A stretch of 64,000 bases of DNA from Streptomyces sp. P3 (GTDB lineage Bacteria > Actinomycetota > Actinomycetes > Streptomycetales > Streptomycetaceae). Made by a program: the position numbers and the translations under genes. Below, one piece after another: positions 24,591 through 33,590 of the stretch. The notes beneath the pieces were generated by a model. That model was not told the DNA's origin, did no database searches, and saw only the letters and a list, made by a program, of their open reading frames with translations. How positions within the stretch are numbered: position 1 is the first letter of the stretch; each line of letters opens with the position of its first letter. Where the stretch lies: positions 8,804,001 through 8,868,000 of the forward strand of contig NZ_CP028369.1 of NCBI RefSeq assembly GCF_003032475.1. The letters are read 5' to 3'.

Positions 24591-24807
24591 GATGCACCCT
24601 TCGGTGAGGAGAGAGCGGCAGCTTGGTCGTCGGTGTGTCGGCTCATAGGGCCGGCGGCCGGATGCGGCACGTCACGGGCTGGTCTGCCGCCGATGCGGCG
24701 CCAGGGGTCTCGTTCCCGGCGATCCGGTCCGCTGATACATGGGATGGATTAACGGACACGAGCATCGCTTGTGTCTAGTCCTGCGACACGAAATCTCTGA
24801 TCTTTTA

Positions 24808-24818
24808 CGAACGGTTCG
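24808..24818. promoter_or_regulatory. CGAAC-G-GTTCG palindrome upstream of GH127
   Basis: The 11-bp palindrome CGAACGGTTCG lies about 218 bp upstream of the GH127 start. Related CGAAC/GTTCG half-sites occur upstream of both neighbouring GH43 genes. It is a candidate sugar-regulator operator. The intergenic stretch 24591-25002 holds no gene. Confidence 0.45.
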
Positions 24819-25002
24819 CGCCCGTTGGTGACTTGGCGACCCGTCGGACATTGGATGTGCCGCGTGGGCGCTTGTGGGGTGGGACGACTGGACGAGAGCG
24901 GCTCGATCTGTTGCCGGGGATCTCTCCCCTCCCGGGCCGCCCCAAAGGCTGCGCCGCCGCGGACGGGTCCGCGGCGGCGCAGCAGGGGTGGGGCCGAACA
25001 GG

Positions 25003-26352
25003 TCAGGCCCAGGGGCTGACCGAGGTGAAGGAGCTGTCGGCACGGAAGGTGGCGGTGTCCTGGAAGGTGTCCACGCGCAGGGCGTAGTTGTAGTGGCGGA
25101 TGTAACGGCCGGGGTAGTTGTACGACTCCAGGCTGACGGAACCGGAGGTGCTGCCGGTGCGGGCGCAGAAGGTGGCGTCCTTGCTGAAGATGTCGGTGCC
25201 GTTGCTCGCGTCGAAGCGGATCCGGAAGTCCCAGTGGCGCATGTAGCGGCCGGCGGAGTCGCGGAAGGAGTAGCACTTGGCGTCGGCGAGGCCGGGCACG
25301 ACGGTGAAGGTGGCGCTCTGCTTGACGGCGGTGCTGCCGGCGGAGCTCACCGGGTCGATGTAGCCGAGGCTGTCGGAGCGCACCACGGCGTACCGGTCGG
25401 GGAAGTTGACCGAACGCAGCGACTGGGTGGTGTTGACGGGCAGGGTGACGTCGACCGTCTCCTTCAGCACGGTGGCGTGGCGAATGAAGCCGGACAGCGC
25501 CGGCACTTCGGTGGGCGTGGACCAGGTGGCGAAGCCGTCGTGACTGTCGCTGTACCAGTACTTCCCGGCGCTGTAGCCGTCGTAGTAGATACGCCAGCCG
25601 CCGTCGTCGAGCCTGACCAGGGCCGGGCCCTCGACCCAGCTGCCGAATCCGGCCCAGTCGCCCGTCTTCGTAATGGTGTAGGGGCCGGTGAGGCTGGAGG
25701 CCGTGGCGTACTCGATGTACTTCGTCGTCTCGTTCTTGGTGAAGGCGTGGTACGTGGAGCCGACCTTGACGACGAAGGTGTCGATGTTGTTCGGTCCGAT
25801 ACCGGCCAGTTGGGTGGGCGCGGACCATGTGGTCAGCGCGGAGTTGGTCGCCGTGATCCTGAAGGGGGTGAAGTGGGTGGCAGTGCTCGCCGAGGACAGG
25901 CTCACGACGACGTTGACGCTGCCGTCGGTGTCGATGAACCACTCGGGTGCCCAGGTGCGGGTCAGCCCGCTGATCGGGATCGTGTAGTTGTACAGGAACG
26001 TCCAGTTCACCCGGTCGGAGCTCCGGGCGAACCCGATCGTGTTCCCGGTCCAGTTGGTCGTGTAAGTGAGGTAGTAGAAGCCGTCGGTGTGCTTGAAGAT
26101 GCTGGGATCCCGGATCAGCCCGGACGGCGGGGTGTAGGCGGGGCCCTTCCGCAGCGTGAACGCCGTGGCGTCCGGTGAGTCGTACACGTACAGGTTCGAC
26201 TCACTGCTGTTGGTGAAAGCGGTCATCGTGTACCGCGAGGTCTGCCCGGCCGGCGGGGCGGCGGCGGAGGCGGTTCCCTGAAGGGCGGGGACACCCAGCA
26301 GGAGAAGGAGCGGGCCGAGCAGGGCGAGCAGGGTTCTTACGGGTCTGTTCAA
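25003..26352 (-). CDS. secreted GH43 arabinosidase with AbfB (CBM42) module
   Basis: A 449-residue protein. The TTG start (complement of 26350-26352) sits five bases after GGAGG; the signal peptide LLALLGPLLLLLG ends near ASA-AAP. Residues 60-310 are a five-bladed propeller with Asp82 (IRDPSIFKHTD), Asp191 (NIDTF) and Glu241 (WVEGPAL) as the GH43 triad. Residues 310-449 form an AbfB arabinose-binding trefoil (SVNFPDRYAVVR, RDSAGRYMRHWDF, SYNYPGRYIRHYNY). It probably removes L-arabinose from arabinan or arabinoxylan. It is divergent from a second GH43. Confidence 0.88.
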   Translation of the reverse strand: MNRPVRTLLALLGPLLLLLGVPALQGTASAAAPPAGQTSRYTMTAFTNSSESNLYVYDSPDATAFTLRKGPAYTPPSGLIRDPSIFKHTDGFYYLTYTTNWTGNTIGFARSSDRVNWTFLYNYTIPISGLTRTWAPEWFIDTDGSVNVVVSLSSASTATHFTPFRITATNSALTTWSAPTQLAGIGPNNIDTFVVKVGSTYHAFTKNETTKYIEYATASSLTGPYTITKTGDWAGFGSWVEGPALVRLDDGGWRIYYDGYSAGKYWYSDSHDGFATWSTPTEVPALSGFIRHATVLKETVDVTLPVNTTQSLRSVNFPDRYAVVRSDSLGYIDPVSSAGSTAVKQSATFTVVPGLADAKCYSFRDSAGRYMRHWDFRIRFDASNGTDIFSKDATFCARTGSTSGSVSLESYNYPGRYIRHYNYALRVDTFQDTATFRADSSFTSVSPWA

Positions 26353-26408
26353 CTCTTCCTCCGGACTTCGGCCCGTCCGCTGGGCCGAGCGCCGTGCTGA
26401 AGGATATG

Positions 26409-26430
26409 ATTGTTCGAAATTGCGAACAAT
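26409..26430. promoter_or_regulatory. operator-like palindrome upstream of GH43 (- strand gene)
   Basis: ATTGTTCG and CGAACAAT form perfect 8-bp arms around six bases, 57-78 bp upstream of the TTG start. Size and position fit a LacI-type operator. It shares CGAAC/GTTCG half-sites with the elements at 27056 and 24808. Confidence 0.65.
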
Positions 26431-26589
26431 GTGCGGCAGTTCGACCAAAAGATAAGTTTGCGCCATCGTTCCGTCAATCTTTCCGGCGGGTTCCGTTCCG
26501 GCGCGGTTCGTGCCGCCCCGCTTTCGGAAATGCCTGTCGCCCGGGTTGACTTGTGCACCGGGCGCCCTTCAGGTCCAGGCGACTTTCTC

Positions 26590-26880
26590 CGCATGTCGAC
26601 CCACGTTCGTCCCCCACCCTGGGTGAGTTGGGCGACGAGCGGCAGGCCCCGACCGTCCTCCTCGAACGCACGGGCCCCGGTCGAACTCCGCGGCCTCGAA
26701 AGGCAGGCCGCCGATGCCCGGCGGCGGCCCCGGATGGGCGGGGGTCCTCGTGCCGTCGGGAGAGATGATCGGCGGCAGGGGACGGCCGGCGCTCACCGGC
26801 GTGAAGCGCCGGGAAACGGGGTCGTAGACGGTGCACAAACAGGTGTCGCCGGACTCGCCCGTCGGCTGCAAGGTGACTGG
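26590..26880 (-). pseudogene. relic of SpoIIE-type phosphatase/HATPase regulator
   Basis: On the minus strand one frame reads GDTCLCTVYDPVSRRFTPV, then PPGIGGLPFEAAEFD, a clear match to the C-terminal part of Streptomyces PP2C/SpoIIE phosphatases. A second frame continues with FEEDGRGLPLVAQLT, the end of the linked anti-sigma ATPase domain. N-terminus and intervening parts are gone. It is a decayed fragment between two active genes. The rest of 26353-27129 holds only the two operators and start signals. Confidence 0.7.
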
Positions 26881-27055
26881 TCGGGCCGGAGGCCGCCGGC
26901 GAGGTGGAGCACGCGATCCCCACGGGCGGCTCTTCTCGGCTTGACCAACCCGGAGATCACCCACAGGTTTCGGCCGGGTCGACAGCGCCAGAGAATGCCT
27001 TTGGGCAGAAGCATTGACTATGGCAAGCACAGAACCTACCTTTTGGCCGAACTTA

Positions 27056-27068
27056 CGAACGATGTTCG
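27056..27068. promoter_or_regulatory. CGAAC-GAT-GTTCG palindrome upstream of GH43 (+ strand gene)
   Basis: Perfect 5-bp arms with a 3-bp spacer, 62-74 bp before the GTG start. It is a probable operator shared with the divergent GH43 and GH127 genes. Confidence 0.55.
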
Positions 27069-27129
27069 AAATACCGGCGAGGGGGAGAATGGTATTTCCG
27101 CGTCGCCGCGAGCACCAAGGGAGTACTCC

Positions 27130-28590
27130 GTGAGACCCGAACTCACCCGTCGAACGGTCCTCGGCCTGATGGCCGGCTCGGCAGCCGCCGCCTTCACCGG
27201 CGTCGCGGCCGGCACCGCCCGCGCCGCCGTGCCCGCGTCACCCGGTGTGACGTACACGAACAGCATCGCCGCGCAGCGGGCCGACCCGCACATCTTCAAG
27301 CACACCGACGGTTTCTACTACTTCACCGCCACGGTGCCGGAGTACGACCGCATCGTTCTGCGCCGAGCCGCCACGATCCAGGGACTTTCCTCAGCCACCG
27401 AGACGACCATCTGGACCAAGCACGCCAGCGGCACGATGGGCGCCCACATCTGGGCTCCGGAGATCCACTTCATCGACGGCAAGTGGTACATCTACTTCGC
27501 CGCGGGCGACGCCAACAACATCTGGAAGATCCGGCCGTACGTCCTGGAGTGCGCCGCCGCGAACCCGATCACGGGGACCTGGACGGAGAAGGGGCGCATC
27601 GCGCTGCCGTTGGACACCTTCTCCCTCGACGCGACGACCTTCGTCGTGAACAGCACCCGCTACCTCGCCTGGGCGCAGAACGACCCGGCCGTCGGCGCCG
27701 GCACCAACATCTACATTGCGCAGATGGCCGGCCCATGGACCATCACCGGCACCCCGGTCATGATCAGCCGGCCGACCGCCTCGTGGGAGACCGCCGGAGG
27801 TGAGACGGTCAACGAGGGACCGGCCGTGATCCAGCGGGGCGGCAAGGTCTTCCTGACCTTCTCGGCCAGTGCCACCGACGCCAACTACTGCATGGGCATG
27901 CTGACCGCGTCCGCCTCGGCCAACCTGCTCAGCGCCTCGTCGTGGACCAAGAGCGCCGGCCCGGTCTTCGCCAGTTTCGCCGCCACCAGCCAGTACGGCC
28001 CCGGACACAACCAGTTCACGGTCTCCGAGGACGGCAAGTCCGACATCCTCGTCTACCACGACCGCAGCTACAAGGACATCAGCGGTTCCCCGCTCAACGA
28101 CCCCAACCGCCGCACCCGCGTGCAGAAGATCTACTGGAAGGCCGACGGCACGCCCGACTTCGGCATTCCGGTCGCGGACGGCGTCACCCCGATCCGGCTC
28201 TCCTCCTACAACTTCCCCGACCGGTTCATCCGGCACTGGGAGTTCCGCGCCAAGATCGAGCCGAACGTCTCCCCACTCGCCGACTCGCAGTTCCGCGTCG
28301 TCACCGGACTCACCGGCAGCGGCACCGTCTCCCTGGAGTCGGCGAACTTCCCCGGCTACTTCCTCCGGCAGAAGAACTCGGAGGTGTGGGTGGAGAAGAA
28401 CGACGGAACGGCACAGTTCGCCGGTGACGCCTCCTTCACGGCCCGGGCCGGCCTCAGCGACTCCGCCGGGATCTCGTACGAGTCGTACAACTTCCCGGGC
28501 CGCTACATCCGCCACTACAACTACCTGCTGTACGTCCAGACCCCCAGCACGGCGCTCGACCGGGCCGACGCCACCTTCTACACCCAGTAG
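27130..28590 (+). CDS. secreted GH43 exo-arabinofuranosidase with AbfB module
   Basis: A 486-residue protein, GTG start six bases after AAGGGAG. The twin-arginine signal LTRRTVLGLMAG ends near ARA-AVP. The catalytic domain has Asp52 (ADPHIFKHTDG), Asp167 (SLDATTF) and Glu229 (VNEGPAV). Residues 350-486 are an AbfB/CBM42 trefoil with three YNFP-type repeats. The layout is that of the Streptomyces exo-1,5-alpha-L-arabinofuranosidases of GH43. It probably shortens arabinan from the non-reducing end outside the cell, working with the neighbouring GH43 and GH127. Confidence 0.9.
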   Translation: MRPELTRRTVLGLMAGSAAAAFTGVAAGTARAAVPASPGVTYTNSIAAQRADPHIFKHTDGFYYFTATVPEYDRIVLRRAATIQGLSSATETTIWTKHASGTMGAHIWAPEIHFIDGKWYIYFAAGDANNIWKIRPYVLECAAANPITGTWTEKGRIALPLDTFSLDATTFVVNSTRYLAWAQNDPAVGAGTNIYIAQMAGPWTITGTPVMISRPTASWETAGGETVNEGPAVIQRGGKVFLTFSASATDANYCMGMLTASASANLLSASSWTKSAGPVFASFAATSQYGPGHNQFTVSEDGKSDILVYHDRSYKDISGSPLNDPNRRTRVQKIYWKADGTPDFGIPVADGVTPIRLSSYNFPDRFIRHWEFRAKIEPNVSPLADSQFRVVTGLTGSGTVSLESANFPGYFLRQKNSEVWVEKNDGTAQFAGDASFTARAGLSDSAGISYESYNFPGRYIRHYNYLLYVQTPSTALDRADATFYTQ

Positions 28591-28618
28591 ACCCCTGCCG
28601 CAGCCAGCTGCACCTCGG

Positions 28619-28653
28619 GCAGCTCCGACGCCCCCCGCGGGCGGGGGAGCTGC
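28619..28653 (+). terminator. hairpin after GH43; remainder of gap empty
   Basis: GCAGCTCC (28619-28626) pairs with GGAGCTGC (28646-28653). There is no long T-tract, but the position 30 bp after the stop fits termination. From 28654 to 29129 I see open frames without family resemblance or ribosome sites, and no gene I can support. Confidence 0.6.
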
Positions 28654-29129
28654 CTCCGGGGTGAGGCTGGTCAGGCTGCTCGGGATCCTCTCCGAGGCCG
28701 ACACCGGCAACGTCGTCAGGGAGCGCTGGCCGACGCAACCTCCACCAGCGTCCCTGCTCCACCCCGGCCGGAAACGGACAGCACCTCTGGCGGCTCGTTC
28801 GTCTGCGTCAGTCCACTGCTGGGCATCGTCGGCGTGTCCGGGCCAGGCCCTGTGTTCCGCCCTCAAGGGAGGCCTCATCACGGCCCTGGCTTCCGCAGGA
28901 AGGCGCGGTGGGCTGGACACCGGCCCCAGGCCGTCGGCGGCCTTCCTGGACGCCTCCGGCATGTGGCCCCGACCGCGGCGTACACCGCAGCCGAGGCCCA
29001 CATGCCCTCTGCCGCCCAGCAGTTCGCGGCCCTGCCCGAACCGGCGCGGCCCGCCTTGCCCGCGGCCGCGGGCGGGGAGCTGCAGCCGACGCAGTGCATG
29101 CTCTACGCAAGTGCTGCCGGGCCCCTGCG

Positions 29130-30929
29130 CTAGAAGGTCAGGTTCCAGGCGTCGATCTTGCCTGTGTCGGAGGCGGCGTTGTCGTTGACGCGCAGCTTCC
29201 AGGTACCGTTCGCGACCTCCGAGGAGGCGTTCACGGTGTAGGTCTGGGCGATGTTGTCGGCGCCGCCGCCGGTGTGGTTGTGCAGTGTGTAGACGGTGCC
29301 GTCTGGCGCCACCAGATCGACCTTCAGGTCACCGATGTAGGTGTGCTTGATGTCCACACCCACCTTGAGGGTGGTCGGGGCGTTGCCGGTCACACCGGTG
29401 ACGGCGATCGGGCTCTCCACGGTCGCGTTGTCGTTGATGGCGAAGTCCGCGAGGTTCTCGAAGTACTTGCCGGGCGGCGGGGTGGTCCCGACGGCCTTGA
29501 GGGCGTCGACCTGTCCTTCGCCGAAGAACGAGTTGTTGGCCGTCGTACCCGTGCAGCGGCTGTCCGAGGGGCAGGCGATGTCGTTCGCCTGGGTGGCCAG
29601 CTTGGCGCGGATCTGCGCCGGGGTGATGCCCGGGTCGGCGCTGGCGATGAGAGCCGCCACGCCGACCACGTGCGGGGTGGCCATCGAGGTGCCGCTCTTG
29701 CTGCCGTAGCCGCCGCCGGGGACGGTGGAATATACGTTGCTGCCCGGTGCCGCGACGTCGATGACGCCCTGCCCGTAGTTGGAGAACGAGGCCTTGGTGA
29801 CGCCCGTGCCGTTGGCCGCGACCGTGACCACGCCCGGCAGCTCGGTCGGGATGTCGAGGCAGGCGTTGGTGATGGTGCGGGTGACCGGCGTCGAGTCGTT
29901 CGGGCTCGCCGAGTCGGTCGTCTTGTGGGCGAGGTCGTAGTTCTCGTTGCCCGCGGCGGCGATCTGGAGAGAGCCCTTGCCCTCGGCGTACTCCTGGGCG
30001 CGCTTGACGCCCTCGATGATGGCGGCCTGGTCGATGTTGTCCGGGCAGTTGAACTGCCACGGGTCCGTGTAGTAGCTGTTGTTGGTGACCTTGAAGCCGT
30101 GGTCACCGGCCCAGACGAAGCCGCAGATGGTGTTCTCGGCGAAGAAGAAGGAGTTGCCCGGCTCGGCGACCCGGACCGCGGCGATCTTCACCCCGGGAGC
30201 CACGCCGACGACGCCCTTGCCGTTCTTGGCCGCGGCGATGGTGCCCGCCACGTGGGTGCCGTGCGTGTCGACGTCCCGCCAGGCGCCGGCACGGGTGTCG
30301 GGCTTGCCGTAGGCGCAGGAGACCGAGTCGGCAGCGTCGAAGTTGGGCGCCAGGTCCTGGTGCTGGTCGTCCACACCGGTGTCCAGGATGCCGACGGTGA
30401 CGGAGGCGGAGCCCGGATTCACGGCCCAGGCCTGGTCGGCCTTGATCTGGCTCATGTCGGCCCGGACCGGTTCTCCGGCCGGGGTCGAGGCCTGTGCCGG
30501 ATTTGCCGGGAGAGCCGGGGTGTAGGCGTCGGCCGGGACATCAGAGGTACGCGTGGCGCCGACCTGCTGCACGCCGGTGACGCCGCGCATGGTGGCGGCG
30601 AATCCGCTGGACGCCGAGTGGGCGACGATCACGCCGATGGAGTCGAAGGCCGAGAAGACGGTGCCGGCGTTGGCCGTGATCGCGGAGCGGACCGCCGAAC
30701 TGTCACCAGGGGAGGTGATCACGAGGTAGGCACGCGTGCCGGCCACCCAGGCCGCACTCAGGGATGCCGACTCGGCGGCCGGAGCGTGGGCCCTGGCGGC
30801 CGGCGCGGTGGAGGAGGCGACGGGGAGGGTGCCCGCGAGGGCGCCCGGGGCGCCGAACGCGAGGGCGGCGCCGAGCGTGGCCGCCAGCACCAGCGTGCGT
30901 CTAGGTCGGCTGGATATGTGGGGTATCAA
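29130..30929 (-). CDS. secreted subtilisin-like S8 protease with P-domain
   Basis: A 599-residue protein. The TTG start (complement 30927-30929) follows GGAGG by five bases; RRTLVLAATLGAALAFGAPGA is a signal peptide. A propeptide/inhibitor segment follows (residues 60-155). The catalytic triad is Asp183 (GILDTGVDD), His223 (DTHGTHVAGT) and Ser415 (SGTSMATPH); Asn328 forms the oxyanion hole. Residues about 485-599 are a proprotein-convertase P-domain (GVDIKHTYIGDLKVDLVAP). It degrades extracellular proteins; the P-domain probably stabilises it or aids recognition. Confidence 0.9.
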   Translation of the reverse strand: MIPHISSRPRRTLVLAATLGAALAFGAPGALAGTLPVASSTAPAARAHAPAAESASLSAAWVAGTRAYLVITSPGDSSAVRSAITANAGTVFSAFDSIGVIVAHSASSGFAATMRGVTGVQQVGATRTSDVPADAYTPALPANPAQASTPAGEPVRADMSQIKADQAWAVNPGSASVTVGILDTGVDDQHQDLAPNFDAADSVSCAYGKPDTRAGAWRDVDTHGTHVAGTIAAAKNGKGVVGVAPGVKIAAVRVAEPGNSFFFAENTICGFVWAGDHGFKVTNNSYYTDPWQFNCPDNIDQAAIIEGVKRAQEYAEGKGSLQIAAAGNENYDLAHKTTDSASPNDSTPVTRTITNACLDIPTELPGVVTVAANGTGVTKASFSNYGQGVIDVAAPGSNVYSTVPGGGYGSKSGTSMATPHVVGVAALIASADPGITPAQIRAKLATQANDIACPSDSRCTGTTANNSFFGEGQVDALKAVGTTPPPGKYFENLADFAINDNATVESPIAVTGVTGNAPTTLKVGVDIKHTYIGDLKVDLVAPDGTVYTLHNHTGGGADNIAQTYTVNASSEVANGTWKLRVNDNAASDTGKIDAWNLTF

Positions 30930-30945
30930 TGCGTCCTCCGGAGAC

Positions 30946-30977
30946 GGCCCGGCCGTGCTGAGTGCACCGGCCGGGCC
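30946..30977 (-). promoter_or_regulatory. 5'-leader hairpin of the protease gene
   Basis: GGCCCGGCCG (30946-30955) pairs perfectly with CGGCCGGGCC (30968-30977) around 12 bases. It ends 17 bases upstream of the TTG start on the mRNA, very near the ribosome site, so it could affect translation or mRNA stability. Confidence 0.45.
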
Positions 30978-31079
30978 GTACGAAACGAGTGGTGGATGCA
31001 AGATGTCAGACGCGTGCTCCTGTACGGAAGTACCTTTCCGCGCCGGGACGTTATGGGGGTCTGGCTGAAAAGAGACGTA

Positions 31080-31290
31080 CTCCGGGCATCGGGGTCGGGA
31101 TCCACCAGGAGCTCGGCGATGTCGACCGAGCCCTGGCGTACGCCGTCGGCCTGCTGCCGGCCGCGCGGCCCGCACCAGAGCGCCGGCCCCGCGCGGCGAC
31201 CGACACCGCCCGCGCCCGGCCGTCGGCGACGTGCCGGCCCCGGAGGTGCGGCTGCAATTCGTGGAGCGGACCGCGCCGCAGCCGCATCTG
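31080..31290 (+). other. gap 30978-31442: faint TPR-regulator-like remnant
   Basis: No intact gene lies between the protease and the methyltransferase. On the + strand, GVGIHQELGDVDRALAYAVG and, in another frame, GDVPAPEVRLQFVERTAP look like the C-terminal tetratricopeptide part of an XRE-type regulator, broken by frameshifts. The resemblance is weak and could be chance. Confidence 0.25.
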
Positions 31291-31442
31291 CCGGCGACTG
31301 CTCAACAGGCCCGAATCGTGAGGGTTCAGCAGGGGAGCGGTTCGGCGTCCGGTGACTCCGTGTATCCCAGGGCCAGGTGGCGCCGCGCGGGGCGGACGAA
31401 ATTCGTTGGACACCACGTAGGGGAGCGGGGAGCTTTGACGGA

Positions 31443-32189
31443 ATGGACCAGGAGATGATCTGGGACGCCGACACCGCCCAGCGCTATGACACGCCCGGCA
31501 CCGGAATGTTCGCACCCGAGGTCGTGGAGCCGGCTGTGGACCGGCTCACTGAACTGGCAGGCCACGGAGCGGCACTCGAGTTCGCCGTCGGAACCGGTCG
31601 GGTAGCGGTTCCCCTCGCTCGGCGAGGAGTCCGCGTCACCGGCATCGAACTGTCACGGCCGATGGTGGAGCAGCTGCGTACCAAGGCTGATGAAGCCGCC
31701 ATTCCTGTGATCATGGGTGACATGGCGACCGCTGTCGCTCCCGGGGAGTACACCCTCGTCTATCTCGTCTACAACACACTCTCCAATCTGCTCACTCAGG
31801 CGGAGCAGGTCGACTGTTTCCGCAACGCTGCCCGTCACCTCACTCCTGGTGGGCGGTTTGTGATCGAGCTCGGGGTACCCGAGCTGCGCAGGCTGCCACC
31901 GGGCCAGACAGCCGTGGTCCGGCGGTCCGTCCCCGGGTACGTCAACTTGGGCACCTACGACGTCCTGCGGCAGCAGGTCGTATCGCACCACTTCTCGTTC
32001 GACGAGGCCGGGCAGGCTCGGCTGTTCCGCAGTCCACACCGCTACATCTGGCCGTCCGAACTCGATCTCATGGCCCAGTTGGCCGGATTCGAACTGGAGA
32101 GCAGACATGCGGACTGGGCCGGTACCGAATTCACCGCCGAGTCGCGTTCTCACGTTTCGGTCTACCGGCTTCCGCCCGCGACCCGGTAG
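31443..32189 (+). CDS. class I SAM-dependent methyltransferase
   Basis: A 248-residue protein, ATG after GGGAGC. Residues 38-62 hold the SAM-binding loop (ALEFAVGTGRVAVPLARRG) and the acidic end of strand 2 (VTGIELS); VIMGDMATA and the strand YTLVYLVYNTLSNL follow in the usual order. The C-terminal half includes FVIELGVPEL. The substrate is unknown. The layout matches single-gene Streptomyces small-molecule methyltransferases. Confidence 0.85.
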   Translation: MDQEMIWDADTAQRYDTPGTGMFAPEVVEPAVDRLTELAGHGAALEFAVGTGRVAVPLARRGVRVTGIELSRPMVEQLRTKADEAAIPVIMGDMATAVAPGEYTLVYLVYNTLSNLLTQAEQVDCFRNAARHLTPGGRFVIELGVPELRRLPPGQTAVVRRSVPGYVNLGTYDVLRQQVVSHHFSFDEAGQARLFRSPHRYIWPSELDLMAQLAGFELESRHADWAGTEFTAESRSHVSVYRLPPATR

Positions 32190-32659
32190 CTTCCGGAACA
32201 GGTGACTGTTTCGGCCGCTGAGAAACGCACCCCGTGCAGCGTGAGAGTGGGCATGGCGTCGGAAGGTCACACGATGGGCGGAAGGCGCCGGCCTGCTCGC
32301 CGCGCTGGTCCCGCGTACTGGCGCGCGGCCCGCCAGGGCCGCTTGCGCCTGGCGTCGGCCAGGGTGCTTCATCTGGATCACCCGGTCCGCAGCGCACCAA
32401 GTCGGCGCCACCGGTCGAGGCGGGCCGCACCCCGAAGGCCGCCGTTGCGCTGCAGGCAGGTCTTGTCGTGAGACACCTGCATGACTCCCGGGGAAGATCC
32501 GGATGGCGGAGCCTCCGAGGGGAACGGTGACGGCCGATGAGTTTCTCCGTGATCCACAGTCATAGATCATGATTGGTGCGGCCGCAGCCACGAGAGTGGC
32601 CGCAGCCCGCACCGACGGAATCTGCTGAGCACCGGACACGAGAAGCCGAGGAACCCTAC
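32190..32659. other. intergenic region, no gene seen
   Basis: About 470 bp between the methyltransferase and the reductase. Open frames on both strands lack ribosome sites or family resemblance. A 7-bp-arm hairpin (TGCGGCC/GGCCGCA, around 32578-32604) lies about 55 bp upstream of the next start and may belong to its leader. Confidence 0.4.
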
Positions 32660-33232
32660 ATGCGCACTCTGATCAGCACCGCTTTCATCTCGCTCGACGG
32701 TGTCGTGGAGGGCCCGGGAGGCGAGCCCGGTTACCGGAACTCGGGGTGGACCTTCAAGGACGTTGATTTCCTCCCCGAGGCATTCGACATCAAGGGACGG
32801 GAGCAGAAGGAAGCCACCGCCGTCTTGATGGGCCGGGCCAGCTACGAGGCGTTCAGCCCGGTGTGGCCGAACATGGAGGATTTCGCCGACTACAAGCTGA
32901 TGCCGAAGTACGTCGTCTCCACCACCCTCACCGAGGACGACCTTGTGTCGAACTGGGGCGAGACCACGATTCTGCGCTCGCTCGACGAGGTTGCCGCGCT
33001 GAAGGAGACCGAGGGCGGACCGATCATCATCCACGGCAGCGCCGCACTGAACCAGAGCCTCTCGGACGCCGGTCTGATCGACCGTTACCACCTGCTCGTC
33101 TTCCCGCTCCTGCTCGGCGCGGGCAAGCGTCTGTTCAGCACCTCGGACAAGGACACCCAGAAGCTGAAGCTGGTCGAGCACGAGGTCTACGCCAACGGCC
33201 TGCAGAAGAACGTCTTCGCCGTCGTCCGCTGA
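32660..33232 (+). CDS. dihydrofolate reductase family protein (RibD C-terminal type)
   Basis: A 190-residue protein. It opens MRTLISTAFISLDGVVEGPG, the family's first strand, has VLMGRASYEAFSPVW, the NADPH-binding segment PIIIHGSAALNQSL and LLVFPLLLGAGKRLF. This is the deaminase-reductase-like group found in many Streptomyces copies, not the folate enzyme itself. It probably reduces a small molecule with NADPH. A second, more distant family member lies at 40164. Confidence 0.88.
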   Translation: MRTLISTAFISLDGVVEGPGGEPGYRNSGWTFKDVDFLPEAFDIKGREQKEATAVLMGRASYEAFSPVWPNMEDFADYKLMPKYVVSTTLTEDDLVSNWGETTILRSLDEVAALKETEGGPIIIHGSAALNQSLSDAGLIDRYHLLVFPLLLGAGKRLFSTSDKDTQKLKLVEHEVYANGLQKNVFAVVR

Positions 33233-33457
33233 CGGGACTCCCACGCCGGCCGTCCCGTCACGCCCCACGGACCTGGCACCCGCCGGAAGAACCGGCCCGG
33301 CGGAGGCCGGACCAACGCGCGGTCGGAGAAAGACGCTCGCGCTGTGGAGCCCGGAGTGACGCACGCTGTTCAGCTCGGCCGGCGCCAAGACGGGAAACGC
33401 GCGAACAGCCCCTGGCGCAACGAGCCCACCAGTAGGCCGGATTGACCAGGCGGGACA

Positions 33458-33480
33458 GGAAGGTGGAAGGGGAACCTTCC
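33458..33480. other. hairpin in gap 33233-33590
   Basis: GGAAGGT and ACCTTCC pair around nine bases. The surrounding 358 bp contains no supportable gene. It may be a bidirectional terminator or part of the next gene's control region. Confidence 0.4.
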
Positions 33481-33590
33481 CGCATCTTGCCGCGCTTCAG
33501 CGAGGGATGAGTCGGGTGTCGGTCGCGTGTTCAACCGCTCGCGCCGTAATCCGGTCGCTGCCGATCCGGGCTCGCTGATACATATGTGCG

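Noticed and set aside
21213..24752. A very long open frame on the + strand (over 1,000 codons) across capsid-downstream genes and GH127
   Set aside because: It is the antisense and out-of-frame shadow of GC-rich genes. It has no domain resemblance over the host part, and GH127 on the other strand is a clear enzyme with signal peptide and active site.
28908..31355. A long + strand frame opposite the subtilase
   Set aside because: Gly/Arg/Val-rich composition typical of antisense frames in Streptomyces, no ribosome site, and the minus strand holds a complete S8 protease.
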